NCBI RefSeq assembly: GCF_007991735.1 | Contig: NZ_BJYX01000005.1 | Location: 62,001 to 126,000 of the forward strand | Direction of reading: 5' to 3' | DNA from: Terrabacter aerolatus | GTDB taxonomy: Bacteria > Actinomycetota > Actinomycetes > Actinomycetales > Dermatophilaceae | DNA: 64,000 nucleotides | Shown: in pieces, positions 52,722-62,200 of the stretch | How the letters are laid out: each line of letters starts with the position of its first letter | Position numbering within the stretch: position 1 is the stretch's first letter | Notes under the pieces: model-generated | Told to the model about the DNA's origin: nothing | Database searches by the model: none | The model's input: only the letters and a program-made list of their open reading frames with translations | Made by a program: the position numbers and the translations under genes

Positions 52722-53441
52722 ATGGCCAAGGACCTCGTGGTTCCGCTCGCTCCGAACGTCTGGCGCATCCCCCTGGTGCGCGACCTCGTCAACGGCTTCA
52801 TCCTGCGTGACGACGACGGGCAGGTGACGCTCGTCGACATGGGCGTGGCCGGCTCGGGCCCCAAGGTCGTGGCGGCGCTCGGCGCCATCGGCGCGGCGCC
52901 CTCGGACGTCACGCGCCTGCTGCTGACCCATGCCCACCCGGACCACGCGGGTGGAGCGGCTCACGTCGCCCGCGAGACCGGACGGGGCTTCACGGTCCAC
53001 CACGACGACGCGGCCTACGCCGCCGAGGGGTCGTCGCCCCCGCGCGACCGCCGCTTCGTCCTCGGCCGGCTCTTCGACCGCTTCTCGCGACCGGGGAGGG
53101 ACTTCGAGCCGGTCACCGTCGAACGCGAGATGACCGACGGGGAGGTGCTGCCCGTCGCGGGCGGCCTGCGGGTCGTGCACACGCCGGGGCACTCCCCCGG
53201 TCACGTCTCGCTGCTCCACGAGGAGTCGCGCACGCTCATCACCGGCGACGCGATCTTCAACGTCCTGGGGCTGCGCTGGCCCGTCAGGGCCTTCTGCACG
53301 GACTTCCGCATGACGCAGCAGACCGCCCACCGGCTCGGCGAGCTCGACTACGACGTCGCGGCCTTCACGCACGGGACCGAGCTGCGCGACCGTCCGCGGG
53401 AGGCCATCCGCGGCTTCCTCTCGCGGCACCGCCCCGCCTGA
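52722..53441 (+). CDS. MBL-fold metallohydrolase
   Basis: 239 aa. LLLTHAHPDHAGGA is the HxHxDH zinc motif, VVHTPGHSPGHVSL and LITGDAIFN the third-ligand His and the bridging Asp, and AAFTHGTEL the last His. A compact glyoxalase-II-like hydrolase without extra domains; substrate unknown. Confidence 0.9.
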   Translation: MAKDLVVPLAPNVWRIPLVRDLVNGFILRDDDGQVTLVDMGVAGSGPKVVAALGAIGAAPSDVTRLLLTHAHPDHAGGAAHVARETGRGFTVHHDDAAYAAEGSSPPRDRRFVLGRLFDRFSRPGRDFEPVTVEREMTDGEVLPVAGGLRVVHTPGHSPGHVSLLHEESRTLITGDAIFNVLGLRWPVRAFCTDFRMTQQTAHRLGELDYDVAAFTHGTELRDRPREAIRGFLSRHRPA

Positions 53442-53463
53442 GGCGGAACCGCGGTCCACAGCC

Positions 53464-53483
53464 CTGTCCACAACTGTGGACAG
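53464..53483. promoter_or_regulatory. paired DnaA-box-like inverted repeat
   Basis: CTGTCCACA and TGTGGACAG are exact inverted copies 2 nt apart, each one mismatch from the high-GC DnaA box TTGTCCACA; GGTCCACA lies 3 nt upstream. It stands 30 nt before the TACGTT box of the next gene, so it may equally be an operator. Confidence 0.4.
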
Positions 53484-53513
53484 ACCCTGTACACGCGAGC
53501 GGGCGGGACTGGG

Positions 53514-53519
53514 TACGTT
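53514..53519 (+). promoter_or_regulatory. -10 box TACGTT of the F420 oxidoreductase gene
   Basis: TACGTT ends 6 nt before the GTG at 53526. Confidence 0.5.
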
Positions 53520-53525
53520 GCCGGG

Positions 53526-54512
53526 GTGACGAACTTCGGATACACCCTCATGACCGAGCAGAGCGGCCCCAAGGACCTCGTGCGATGGGCCGTGGGAGCC
53601 GAGGCCGCAGGCTTCGACTTCGAGGTCTCGAGCGACCACTTCTCACCCTGGCTCACCGAGCAGGGGCACGCGCCCTACGCGTGGTCGGTGCTCGGCGCGG
53701 TCGCCCACGCCACCGAGCGGGTCGAGCTGATGACCTACGTGACGTGCCCGACGATGCGCTACCACCCCGCCGTCATCGCCCAGAAGGCCGCGACCCTGCA
53801 GCTGCTCGCCGACGGCCGCTTCACGCTCGGCCTCGGCAGCGGCGAGAGCCTCAACGAGCACGTCGTCGGCGAGGGCTGGCCCGGAGTCGTGACACGCCAG
53901 GACATGCTCGTCGAGGCGGTCGAGATCATCCGCCAGCTGCACTCGGGCGAGCTCGTGACGCACCACGGCCAGTACTTCGACGTCGACTCCGCCCGCATCT
54001 GGGACCTGCCCGACATCCTCACGCCGGTGGCGGTCGCGGTGAGCGGGGACATGTCGATCGAGCGGCTCGCCCCGCTCGCCGACCACATGATCGCGGTGCA
54101 GCCCGAGGCCGAGCTCGTCGACACGTGGAACCGCACCGAAGGGGCCGAGCGCATCGGCGCCGGCGCCCGAGCCATCGGGCAGATCCCCATCTGCTGGGAC
54201 CCCGACGAGAAGACCGCGATCGCCCGGGCCCACGACCAGTTCCGCTGGTTCGGTGGCGGCTGGGCCGTCAACGCCGACCTGCCGACGCCGGCGGGCTTCG
54301 CCGGGGCGACGCAGTTCGTCCGGCCCGAGGACGTCGCCGAGTCGATCCCGTGCGGACCCGACCTCGACCGGATCGTCGAGTCCGTCAGCGCCTACTGGGA
54401 GGCCGGGTTCACCGACATCGCCCTCGTCCAGGTCGGGGGCGACGCCCAGGAGCGCTTCCTCGACGAGGCGGCAGGCCCACTGCTCGAGAAGCTGCGCGCC
54501 GCCGCCGGCTGA
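53526..54512 (+). CDS. F420-dependent LLM oxidoreductase (FGD-like)
   Basis: 328 aa. NFGYTLMTEQSGPKDLVRWAVGAEAAGFDFEVSSDHFSPWLTEQGHAPYAWSVLGAVAHATERVELMTYVTCPTMRYHPAVIAQKAAT follows the F420-dependent glucose-6-phosphate dehydrogenase subgroup (SSDHF...W.P, then the RY.P..IAQ stretch). LGLGSGESLNEHVVGEGWP is the phosphate/F420 loop. Whether it uses glucose-6-phosphate or another alcohol is not settled; the subgroup also contains hydroxymycolic-acid-type and uncharacterised enzymes. GTG start supported by the -10 box. Confidence 0.85.
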   Translation: MTNFGYTLMTEQSGPKDLVRWAVGAEAAGFDFEVSSDHFSPWLTEQGHAPYAWSVLGAVAHATERVELMTYVTCPTMRYHPAVIAQKAATLQLLADGRFTLGLGSGESLNEHVVGEGWPGVVTRQDMLVEAVEIIRQLHSGELVTHHGQYFDVDSARIWDLPDILTPVAVAVSGDMSIERLAPLADHMIAVQPEAELVDTWNRTEGAERIGAGARAIGQIPICWDPDEKTAIARAHDQFRWFGGGWAVNADLPTPAGFAGATQFVRPEDVAESIPCGPDLDRIVESVSAYWEAGFTDIALVQVGGDAQERFLDEAAGPLLEKLRAAAG

Positions 54513-54531
54513 GTCCGCGAGACGACCGCCG

Positions 54532-54562
54532 GAGCGTCAGGCGGTCACGCCGCCTGACGCTC
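54532..54562. terminator. hairpin shared by F420 oxidoreductase and DUF4395 genes
   Basis: 13-bp perfect stem (54532-54544 with 54550-54562). The TGA of the minus-strand DUF4395 gene is inside the 5-nt loop, so its last codons form one arm. Confidence 0.65.
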
Positions 54563-55081
54563 GGCGCGCTCGGCGAGCAGCCGTTCGCGGCGCTTGGTGA
54601 TGTCGGCACACTCGAGGCAGACCTCCTCGGGAATGACGCCGAGGCGCATGAGACCGGAGAAGAGGATGCAGCCGACGCAGACGCCGAAGATCGACTCGAG
54701 CGCCGGGAAGAGCACCATGACGACGCCGATCACGACGACACCGACGACGGCGCCCGTCGAACCGGTGAGCAGGCTCAGCACCCAGAGGGCGGTCGCGGCG
54801 ACCGTCATCACGGCGCCGATGGTCGCCGCGAACCGCTTGGGCGCCCCGGCCGTGGGCCGCTTCGGCGTCGAGACGGAGGGTCGGATCCACCGCTGCACGA
54901 GCCGGGCGATCGGGCTGGCCGAGGGTCCGAACGCAGCCCGCAGGCAGAAGTCGACGGCGAGGACGGCATACAGCCACCACTGCGACGTGGCGAGCGCGAT
55001 GACGCCCACGACGAGGACGACGGCCGCGATGAGACGAACGGTCACATCGTCGACGACGGCGGGGAAGCGCAAGGAACTCAT
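54545..55081 (-). CDS. DUF4395 membrane protein
   Basis: 178 aa, about four membrane spans. FPAVVDDVTVRLIAAVVLVVGVIAL...WLYAVLAVDFCLRAAFGPSASPIARL matches DUF4395, which often occurs with thioredoxin-like or rhodanese genes. Two cysteine pairs (CVGC in a span; CLEC near the end) could be redox-active. ATG 55081 is preceded by an AT-rich stretch with TTGCAT, a 17-nt gap and TCAATA (55118-55090) as a possible promoter; a GTG two codons earlier is possible. Confidence 0.8.
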   Translation of the reverse strand: MSSLRFPAVVDDVTVRLIAAVVLVVGVIALATSQWWLYAVLAVDFCLRAAFGPSASPIARLVQRWIRPSVSTPKRPTAGAPKRFAATIGAVMTVAATALWVLSLLTGSTGAVVGVVVIGVVMVLFPALESIFGVCVGCILFSGLMRLGVIPEEVCLECADITKRRERLLAERAERQAA

Positions 55082-55142
55082 CCTCACATTATTGACGACA
55101 TAAGGGCAGGTTATGCAAGTCGTCTCGTCTGGCGAGGCGGAC

Positions 55143-55202
55143 CGGGCACGTCACCGGGCACGTCACCAGGCATGTCACCGGGCATGTCACCGGGCATGTC
55201 AC
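55143..55202. repeat. 12-bp tandem repeats spanning the 3' end of an MFS gene
   Basis: Five units of CGGGCA(C/T)GTCAC (third unit CAGGCATGTCAC) plus a partial one. On the minus strand every unit contains TGA in the frame of the MFS gene, so the stop is repeated five times. Confidence 0.85.
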
Positions 55203-56749
55203 CGGGCACGGAGCACCCGCCCGGCGACGACCGCACACCCCACCAGGAGCGCGGCCCCGACCCCCGCGACGACCGCGAGACTCGTCGAGAACGCCCCCTG
55301 CGCGGCGGCCACGAGGTCGTGTCCCGCCGCAGCCGGCAGTGACGTCGCCGCACGGACGGCGACCGAGAGCGAGTCGAGCGCGGCCGCGGCGGGACCACCC
55401 GGGTGGGCGGCCGCATACGGCGCGAGCTGGTCGCGGTAGACGAACGTCGCCAGCGAGCCGAGGCCAGCGATGCCGACGGCGATCCCCAGCTCCCCCGACG
55501 TCTCGGACATCGAGGCGACCGAGCCCGCGCGCTCCGGGGGCGCGGACTGCATCATGACACCCATCGTCAGCGTCGAGGGCAGCATGATCCCGAACGACGT
55601 CAGGCACATCCCGAGCACGAGCAGGCCGAGCCCCTGTGCCGGGCCGACCTGCGTGTAGAGCACGAGCCCGGCCGCGCAGACGAGCAGGCCCGTCGCCATG
55701 GTGCGGCCCGTGCCGAGTCGCGCGGCGATGCGCGCCGACGACGCCGACCCGACGAGCAGGGCCACGTTGGCCGGGAGCATCCACAGCCCGGCGCCCAGCG
55801 GGTCGAGCCCGGCGACGAGCTGGAGCCACTGCGAGCTGAGGAACGACACCCCCGCCATCACGACGCCGCCGACGAGCATCACCGCGAGCGCCACGACGAA
55901 GCCGCGGCTGCGGAAGAGGGTGAGGTCGACGAGGGGGTCGGGGATGCGACGCTGGCGACGCACGAAGACGAGGCCCATGACGACGCCAACGGCCATCGTC
56001 AGGAGCGCCGCCGGGGAGCCGTCTCCTCGCGCGATCTCCTTGGACCCGTGGATGACCGGCAGGATCGTCGCCAACGACAGCACCGAGCTGGCGACGTCGA
56101 CCCGGGTGCCCACCCGGCGCTCGGACTCCGGCAGGACCCGGTGTCCGACGACGACGAGCAGCACCATGAACGGCACCCCGAGCAGGAACGCCGAGCCCCA
56201 CCAGAAGTGCTGGAGCAGCAGCCCGCCGACGAGCGGTCCGACGGCCATGCCACCCATGAAGCACGAGTACCAGACACCGATCGCCGCCATCATCTGCTTC
56301 TCGTCGGTGACGATCGTGCGGATGAGGCCCATCGTCGACGGCATGAGCGTGGCCCCGGCGATGCCGAGCACGGCCCGCCAGAGGATCAGCTGCCCGGGAC
56401 TCGAGGCGTAGGCCGCCGCTGCGCTGGCCACACCGAAGGCCACCGCGCCGGCGAGGAGCAGCCGCTTGCGGCCGATGCGGTCGCCGACCGCCCCCATCGT
56501 CACGAGGAAGCCGGCCAGCACGAAGCTGTAGATGTCGAGCATCCACAGCTGCTGCGTCGTGCTCGCGCCGAGGTCGGCCGAGAGCTCGGGCAGCGCGAGG
56601 TAGAGCACGCTGACGTCGAGCGACAGGAGCAGTGCCGTCAGCGCGAGCACGGCGAGGGCGGTCCACCGCCGCCGCGCGGACGGGTCGGTGACCGTCCCGC
56701 GCCGGTCGGACCCGGTGGGGATGGACTGGGTCTGGGTCGAGGTCGTCAT
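55199..56749 (-). CDS. MFS transporter, DHA2/EmrB-QacA-like (14 spans)
   Basis: 516 aa. SLDVSVLYLALPELSADLGASTTQQLWMLDIYSFVLAGFLVTMGAVGDRIGRKRLLLAGA is the classic QacA/SmvA-type start with the D1 motif LDVSVLYLALP and motif A (GDRIGRKR). GIAGATLMPSTMGLIRTIV is motif C. Very likely a proton-driven efflux pump for cationic or lipophilic drugs. The ATG at 56749 has only a G-rich stretch upstream. It is divergent from nfo, 80 nt apart. Confidence 0.88.
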   Translation of the reverse strand: MTTSTQTQSIPTGSDRRGTVTDPSARRRWTALAVLALTALLLSLDVSVLYLALPELSADLGASTTQQLWMLDIYSFVLAGFLVTMGAVGDRIGRKRLLLAGAVAFGVASAAAAYASSPGQLILWRAVLGIAGATLMPSTMGLIRTIVTDEKQMMAAIGVWYSCFMGGMAVGPLVGGLLLQHFWWGSAFLLGVPFMVLLVVVGHRVLPESERRVGTRVDVASSVLSLATILPVIHGSKEIARGDGSPAALLTMAVGVVMGLVFVRRQRRIPDPLVDLTLFRSRGFVVALAVMLVGGVVMAGVSFLSSQWLQLVAGLDPLGAGLWMLPANVALLVGSASSARIAARLGTGRTMATGLLVCAAGLVLYTQVGPAQGLGLLVLGMCLTSFGIMLPSTLTMGVMMQSAPPERAGSVASMSETSGELGIAVGIAGLGSLATFVYRDQLAPYAAAHPGGPAAAALDSLSVAVRAATSLPAAAGHDLVAAAQGAFSTSLAVVAGVGAALLVGCAVVAGRVLRAR

Positions 56750-56817
56750 GCCCCCACGTCGAACGGGACCCGACCGTCTCGACACGGTCACGCGGAATCG
56801 GTGTCGGCCACGCGGCA

Positions 56818-56823
56818 TACGCT
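56818..56823 (+). promoter_or_regulatory. -10 box TACGCT of nfo
   Basis: TACGCT ends 6 nt before the ATG at 56830. It overlaps a CGGCATAC motif exactly as at the M20 peptidase gene. Confidence 0.5.
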
Positions 56824-56829
56824 GGCCGC

Positions 56830-57627
56830 ATGGCTCTACACATCGGTGCGCACGTCGACCAGGAGGACCCGATCGCCGAGGCGAAGGCACGCGGGGCGTC
56901 CCTCTCGCAGCTCTTCCTCGGCGACCCGCAGAGCTACAAGGGACCTGTGGTGAGGTATGCCGGTGGGCCGGCCGCGCTCAAGGCCGACGCCGCCGCCGCC
57001 GGGGTCGACCTCTACGTCCACGCGCCGTATCCGATCAACGTCGCGAGCCTCAACAACCGCATCCGCATCCCCGGACGCAAGCTGCTCCAGCAGCACCTGA
57101 CCGCCGCCGCCGAGATCGGCGCCAAGGGCGTCATCGTCCACGGCGGGCACCTCGGGGCCGACGAGGACGCGGCCACGGGCTTCGACAACTGGCGCAAGTG
57201 CATCGACGGCCTCGACCTGCCGGTGCCGCTCCTCATCGAGAACACCGCCGGTGGCGACAACGCCATGGCCCGGCGGCTCGAGGCCATCGCCCGCCTCTGG
57301 GACGCCATCGGCTCGGCGTCCGGGAGCGACCAGGTCGGCTTCTGCCTCGACACGTGCCACGCCCACGCCGGCGGCAACGACCTCGGCACCGTCGTCGACG
57401 AGGTGCGGGCCATCACCGGCCGTATCGACCTCGTCCACGCCAACGACTCGCGCGACGAGTTCGACTCCGGCGCCGACCGGCACACGAACTTCGGCTCGGG
57501 CCACATCGCGGGCGAGGCCCTCGCGGGGGTCATCCGGGCCGCCGGGGCTCCCGTCGTGTGCGAGACCCCGGGCGGGCTCGAGGGGCAGTCGGCCGACATC
57601 GCCTGGCTGCGGTCGCAGGTCGACTGA
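56830..57627 (+). CDS. nfo: endonuclease IV (deoxyribonuclease IV)
   Basis: 265 aa TIM barrel AP endonuclease. Zinc ligands are visible in order: VHAPYPINVAS (His), VIVHGGHLG (His), LLIENTAGGDN (Glu), GFCLDTCHAHAGG (Asp and His), LVHANDSRDEFDSGADRHTNFGSGHIAGEAL (His/Asp/His) and VVCETPGG (Glu). It cuts DNA 5' of abasic sites, the product left by glycosylases such as Nei2 at 3.1 kb. ATG start agrees with the -10 box. Confidence 0.93.
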   Translation: MALHIGAHVDQEDPIAEAKARGASLSQLFLGDPQSYKGPVVRYAGGPAALKADAAAAGVDLYVHAPYPINVASLNNRIRIPGRKLLQQHLTAAAEIGAKGVIVHGGHLGADEDAATGFDNWRKCIDGLDLPVPLLIENTAGGDNAMARRLEAIARLWDAIGSASGSDQVGFCLDTCHAHAGGNDLGTVVDEVRAITGRIDLVHANDSRDEFDSGADRHTNFGSGHIAGEALAGVIRAAGAPVVCETPGGLEGQSADIAWLRSQVD

Positions 57628-57882
57628 CGTCTTCGTGAGGCCAGTGCGACCGCGGGCCCGTGGGACCCGGCGATCCGGGCTCGGCGTCGGGCCGACTCCC
57701 AGCGGACTGTCAGTGGGCTACCAGCATTTCCAGACCGGCTCTTTACCCATCGGGCCACTGCGGCGCCCTAGGTTACTCAGGGGTTGCGCTCGGGTCGCCA
57801 ACGATGCCGGTCCGGCGCTCCCACTCCCGGACGCCGCGTCCCGCCATCCCCTCCTCGGTGGCGGGCTGCGGCGTTCGGGCCG

Positions 57883-58635
57883 TCAGGTCCGGCTCGTCCC
57901 GGCGCGGCCACCCACGGCCATCCGGTCGGCGAGCAGCACCGCGACGCGAAGCTGCTCCGCCGTGGGGCGCACGACGTGCGTCGACGCGGTCACCCGGAAG
58001 TGGCCCAGGACCTCGTCACCGCGGCGGACGACCACGGCCGCGTAGCCGTCCGTGGGGAGTCCGACCCGCTCGACGGGCAGCCGGCGACCACCGGACATGA
58101 CCTTCCCGTCGGCGTCGACGACGGCGTCGTTCCAGCGCGGGTGCCCCGGGTCCCAGGTGCAGCGGTCGGCCCCGAGGACCGTCGTGATGGCCGACCCGAT
58201 GGCGACCGAACGGGCCTGCTCGGTCGTGTCGGGCGGGAGGTCGAGCAGGTGGGTGAGCCCGGAGATGTAGCCCTCGCGACGTTGCGCCACCGCCTGCTGG
58301 CGGCGCCCCCACAGCGCGATCTCCGTCACCGCGAGCCCCACGACCACGAGGGCCACGGCGAGCTCGAGGTCGGCCTGGCGGTGGATCGATAGCGAGTAGT
58401 ACGGCTCGGTGAGGAAGAAGTCGAAGCTGCCGGCCGCGGTGAGGGCCGCAAGGACGCCCGCGACCCGGTCGCCGGTGGCGGACGCAGCGACGACGGGGAG
58501 CACGAGAACCATCGCGGCGGTGCTCGGGTCCAGCGAGCCGCGGAACAGCCCCAGCACGGCGCCCACGACGACCGGGAGGAGCAGGGCAGCCCAGCGCGTC
58601 AGCGTGCGGTGCGTGGCGAGCCAGTCGTTGGTCAT
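57883..58635 (-). CDS. DUF4118 membrane protein (KdpD-like sensor part without kinase)
   Basis: 250 aa. Four membrane spans (AALLLPVVVGAVLGLFRG; PSTAAMVLVLPVVAASATGDRVAGVLAALTAAGSFDFFLTEPYYSLSIH; a last pair from ADLELAVALVVVGLAVTEIALW) match the DUF4118 sensor domain of KdpD, followed by a GAF-like segment (residues about 120-235). No histidine kinase domain and no response regulator nearby. Function unknown. ATG 58635; a TTG four codons earlier is possible. Confidence 0.8.
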   Translation of the reverse strand: MTNDWLATHRTLTRWAALLLPVVVGAVLGLFRGSLDPSTAAMVLVLPVVAASATGDRVAGVLAALTAAGSFDFFLTEPYYSLSIHRQADLELAVALVVVGLAVTEIALWGRRQQAVAQRREGYISGLTHLLDLPPDTTEQARSVAIGSAITTVLGADRCTWDPGHPRWNDAVVDADGKVMSGGRRLPVERVGLPTDGYAAVVVRRGDEVLGHFRVTASTHVVRPTAEQLRVAVLLADRMAVGGRAGTSRT

Positions 58636-58751
58636 GACTCCACGCAACACCCGTCGACGGGCTCGCGTCAGCACTTCCTGCCATCCTGACGCGATCTTGA
58701 CGCCGTCCTGATGCGTCGGGAACGTTCTATCCCCGGCCGGATCCGCGCCGC

Positions 58752-58757
58752 TAGGTT
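58752..58757 (+). promoter_or_regulatory. -10 box TAGGTT of the DUF3224 gene
   Basis: TAGGTT ends 6 nt before the ATG at 58764. Confidence 0.5.
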
Positions 58758-58763
58758 CGGCCC

Positions 58764-59165
58764 ATGCTGAGCACCTCGACCTTCACGACGTCGGACTTCG
58801 ACGTCACCGACTACGTCCCCGACGTGACGACCGCCCTGCCCACGGGCCACCTCCGCCTGCGCAAGACGTATGCCGGCGACGTCGCCGGGCGCAGCGTCAC
58901 CCAGTTCACGTCGGCCTTCGACCAGGCCAGCGGTGTCGGCACGTACGTCGCGATGGAGTCCTTCGAGGGGACCGTCGCCGGCCGCCGCGGGGCCTTCAAC
59001 TTCGTGCACGCCGCCTCGACGACCGGCACGGACCGTGACCACGAGTACGGCCTCATCGTGCCCGGCAGCGGCACCGACGAGCTGGCCGGCATCGAGGGCA
59101 CGGTGCGCCTGCGCATCGACGACGACGGCACCCACCGGATGGACTTCGACCACAACCTCGACTGA
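58764..59165 (+). CDS. DUF3224 protein
   Basis: 133 aa. LRLRKTYAGDVAGRSVTQFTSAFDQASGVGTYVAMESFEGTVAGRRGAFNFVHA...DHEYGLIVPGSGTDELAGIEGTVRLRIDDDGTHRMDFDHNLD spans the whole DUF3224 domain, a lipocalin-like/allene-oxide-cyclase-like barrel. Function unknown. No signal peptide. Confidence 0.9.
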   Translation: MLSTSTFTTSDFDVTDYVPDVTTALPTGHLRLRKTYAGDVAGRSVTQFTSAFDQASGVGTYVAMESFEGTVAGRRGAFNFVHAASTTGTDRDHEYGLIVPGSGTDELAGIEGTVRLRIDDDGTHRMDFDHNLD

Positions 59166-59171
59166 CACGGC

Positions 59172-59213
59172 GACGGGCCACGGACCGGGTGGAGACCCGG
59201 TGCGTGGCCCGTC
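59172..59213. terminator. bidirectional hairpin between DUF3224 and GH92 genes
   Basis: 19-bp stem with one mismatch (59172-59190 with 59195-59213) and a GGAG loop in the convergent gap. Confidence 0.75.
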
Positions 59214-59258
59214 GTGGGCAGAGCGCGGGGGCGTGTCCCGCGCACCGCGAGGGCTCGG

Positions 59259-62200
59259 CTACCCGACCGTCACCGTGAGCGAGGCGAGCACGTCGGACCG
59301 GGTGTCGGAGACGAGCACCCGCACCGTGTAGGTGCCGGCGGCCGCCCAGGCGTGGCCGCCCGCGACGGTGGCCGTGCCGTCCGAGGCGGTCGTCACCGCC
59401 GCGTCCTCCGTCACCGTGCCGTCGCCCCACTGGACCCGGGCCGTGTAGCCGGTCGACGCCGGGACGCCGCCCTTCGCCGTGCCCAGCGTGACGTCGGTGC
59501 TGGCACCGGCCTTGGCGGTGGTGTCGGCGCCGGCCGTGACCCCGAGGGCCGAGCCGTTGTCGGCCACCGCGAAGACGTGGATCCGGCCCGCCGTCTTCGG
59601 GTCACCCGTCTGCGTCGGCAGCGTCACCGACGCGACCGTCTTGCCCGCGGGGACCGCGAGCGGAGCCGTGGCGAACAGCTTGACCTGGCACGAGTCGGTG
59701 CCGGTGCCGTTGAGGCGGTAGGCCATCTGGATCGCGACGACGTTGCCGAACTGCGGCGACCCGCACCAGTCGCCGTACTGCACCGGGTAGCTCGTGCTCG
59801 AGCCGTCGGTGAAGTTCACCGTCGCGGTCGTGTCCTGGTTCGTCTGCGTCGCCGTGCCGATGAGCGACAGCTTCGTCGCTCCGGGGGCCAGGGTCACCGG
59901 GAGGGTCTGACCCGCCCCCGTGGCGTTGTCCTTGTCCCCGACCGGGATGCCGGGCATCGAGAACCGCAGGTCGGTGCCCGGCACGGTCAGCAGCCTGCCC
60001 GGGATCCCGCCCGCCGCCACGAGCGCGTCGCGGGACAGGCCTGCCCGGTCGCCGTCGCAGGGGACCGAGTCGCCGACGTTGCCGAAGCACACCGAGTCGA
60101 ACCCTGCGGCATACGCCGGCTTGGACGCCTGGTGCACGGTGGCGGCGCCGAGCGCGGAGCCGCTGTCGTTCGACGTCGTGACGGTGACCTTCGGCTGGTA
60201 CGGACCGGGCGTCGCCCACGTGTGCGAGCCGCGGACCGTGAACGACCCGAGGTCGCCGGCCTCGATGGTGCCGGCAGAGCTCGTGCCGTCACCCCAGGCG
60301 ATGGTCGCCGTGGCCGTGGCCGACGGGTCCTGCCCCTGGCCGACGCCACCGGAGAAGGTCGCGACGGTGCCCGACCACGCGGTGTCCTCGGCGACCTCGA
60401 ACGGCTCGGCTGCCGAGACCTTGATGCCGGTGTTCTGCGCCTTGGACCCGTCGGTGAGCAGCTCGACCTCGGAGAGGTTGGGCGCCGCACTCCCGGCCGT
60501 GGCCGTGACGACGAGGCGGTAGCTCGTGAACGTACCCGCGTGGGCGATCTCGAACGGGCGCGTCTGCACCCGCCACGGGAAGACCTGGCCGGTACGCGTG
60601 TCGAGCGTCTGCCACGTCTTGCCGTCGTCCTTGCTGCCCTCGAGGCGCCACGCCGACGGGTCGCCGGCCTTCGGCCCGGAGGTGACGGTGTACCACGTCG
60701 CCCGCTGGCCGACGCCCGACAGGGCGAAGGTCACCGACGGGGTGGCCGAGGTGAACGACACCCCGGTGCGCGACGTGTTGTCGAAGAGCGCCTTGGCGTC
60801 GTCGCCCGACGCGAGGTCGGTCGCCGTCGCGGTGCCGCGGCCGGGGCCGGTCGCGTCCTTGAGCGGCTGGGGTGCCGCCGTGCCCTGCGTCAGCGACGGC
60901 GGGGCGTCCTGGGCGCGGGAGCCGAAGTCGGAGGGCGTGGCGCCCATCGCGAAGTCGACGGTGGTCGGACCGGTGAGCTCGTCCTGGCTGATCGAGACGC
61001 TCTTGTGCTTGGCGCCGTTGACGGTGAGGCCCTGCACGTAGATGTTCTTCTCGGAGTTGCCCGGCGCGTTGACGACGAGGTCGCCCTGGGTGCGCTTGAC
61101 GCGCACCTGCTCGAACTTCGGCGAGCCGACGGCCCAGTTGGCCGACCCCACCTGCAGCGGGTAGATGCCGAGCGAGGACAGGACGTACCACGACGACATC
61201 TCGCCGTTGTCCTCGTCACCGGGGTAGCCCTGCCCGATCTCGCCGCCGACGTAGAGGCGACGCATGATCTCGCGGACCTTCTCGGCCGTCTTCCACTGCT
61301 GGCCGGTCCAGTCGTACATGTACGCGATGTGGTGGCTGACCTGGTTGCTCTGGCCGAGCTGGCCCATCCGGACGTCACGCGCCTCGAGCATCTCGTGGAT
61401 GACGCCGCCGTAGCCACCGGGCTTCGTCGCCGTCTCGGGCGTCGCGAAGAACGTGTCGAGCTTCTTGGCCAGCGCGTCCCGGCCGCCGTAGAGGTTGGCG
61501 AGGCCGTTGCCGTCCTGCGGCGCGTGGAAGGCGAAGTTCCAGGCGTTCGTCTCGGTGTAGTCCCCGCCCCAGGCCTCCGGGTCGAAGGTCGACGGGAAGC
61601 TGCCGTCGGCGGCGCGGCCCTGGAAGAAGCCGACCTTCGGGTTGAAGAGGTTGCCGTAGTGCGTCGACCGCTCGAGGAAGTACTTCGACTCCTCGGCCAG
61701 CTGGGCACGGCGCGTCTCCGGCGTGGCGGGGTCCTTGGCGAGCTTGGCCGCCATGGTCCCGATGCCGAAGTCGTTGATGAGGCCCTCGAGACCCCACGAC
61801 ACGCTCTCACCGGTGCTGGTGCTCGTGTAACCGAGGAAGGTGGAGGTGTCGAGGCCCTTGCGGCCGACCGCGCTCGAGGTCGGGAGCACCGTGGCGTTCT
61901 TCACGGCCGCGTCGTAGGCCGCGAGCGGGTCGGGCAGCTTGACGCCCTTGGCGTAGGCGTCGGCGAACGCCACGTCGGAGCTCGTGCCGGTCATGAGGTC
62001 GGCGTAGCCCGGCGAGCTCCACCGCGCGACCCAGCCGCCGTCGCGGTACTGCTGCACGAAGCCGTCGGCGATCTCGGCCGCCACCTCCGGGTAGAGCAGG
62101 CTGTAGGCCGGCCACACGGTGCGGTAGGTGTCCCAGAAGCCGTTGTTGACGTAGATCTTGCCGTCCTTGACCGCGGCGTTGGTCGTCGTCGCGGTGGGCG

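Noticed and set aside
55143-55202. CRISPR-like array
   Set aside because: Units are contiguous 12-mers without spacers, and no cas genes are present anywhere in the window.
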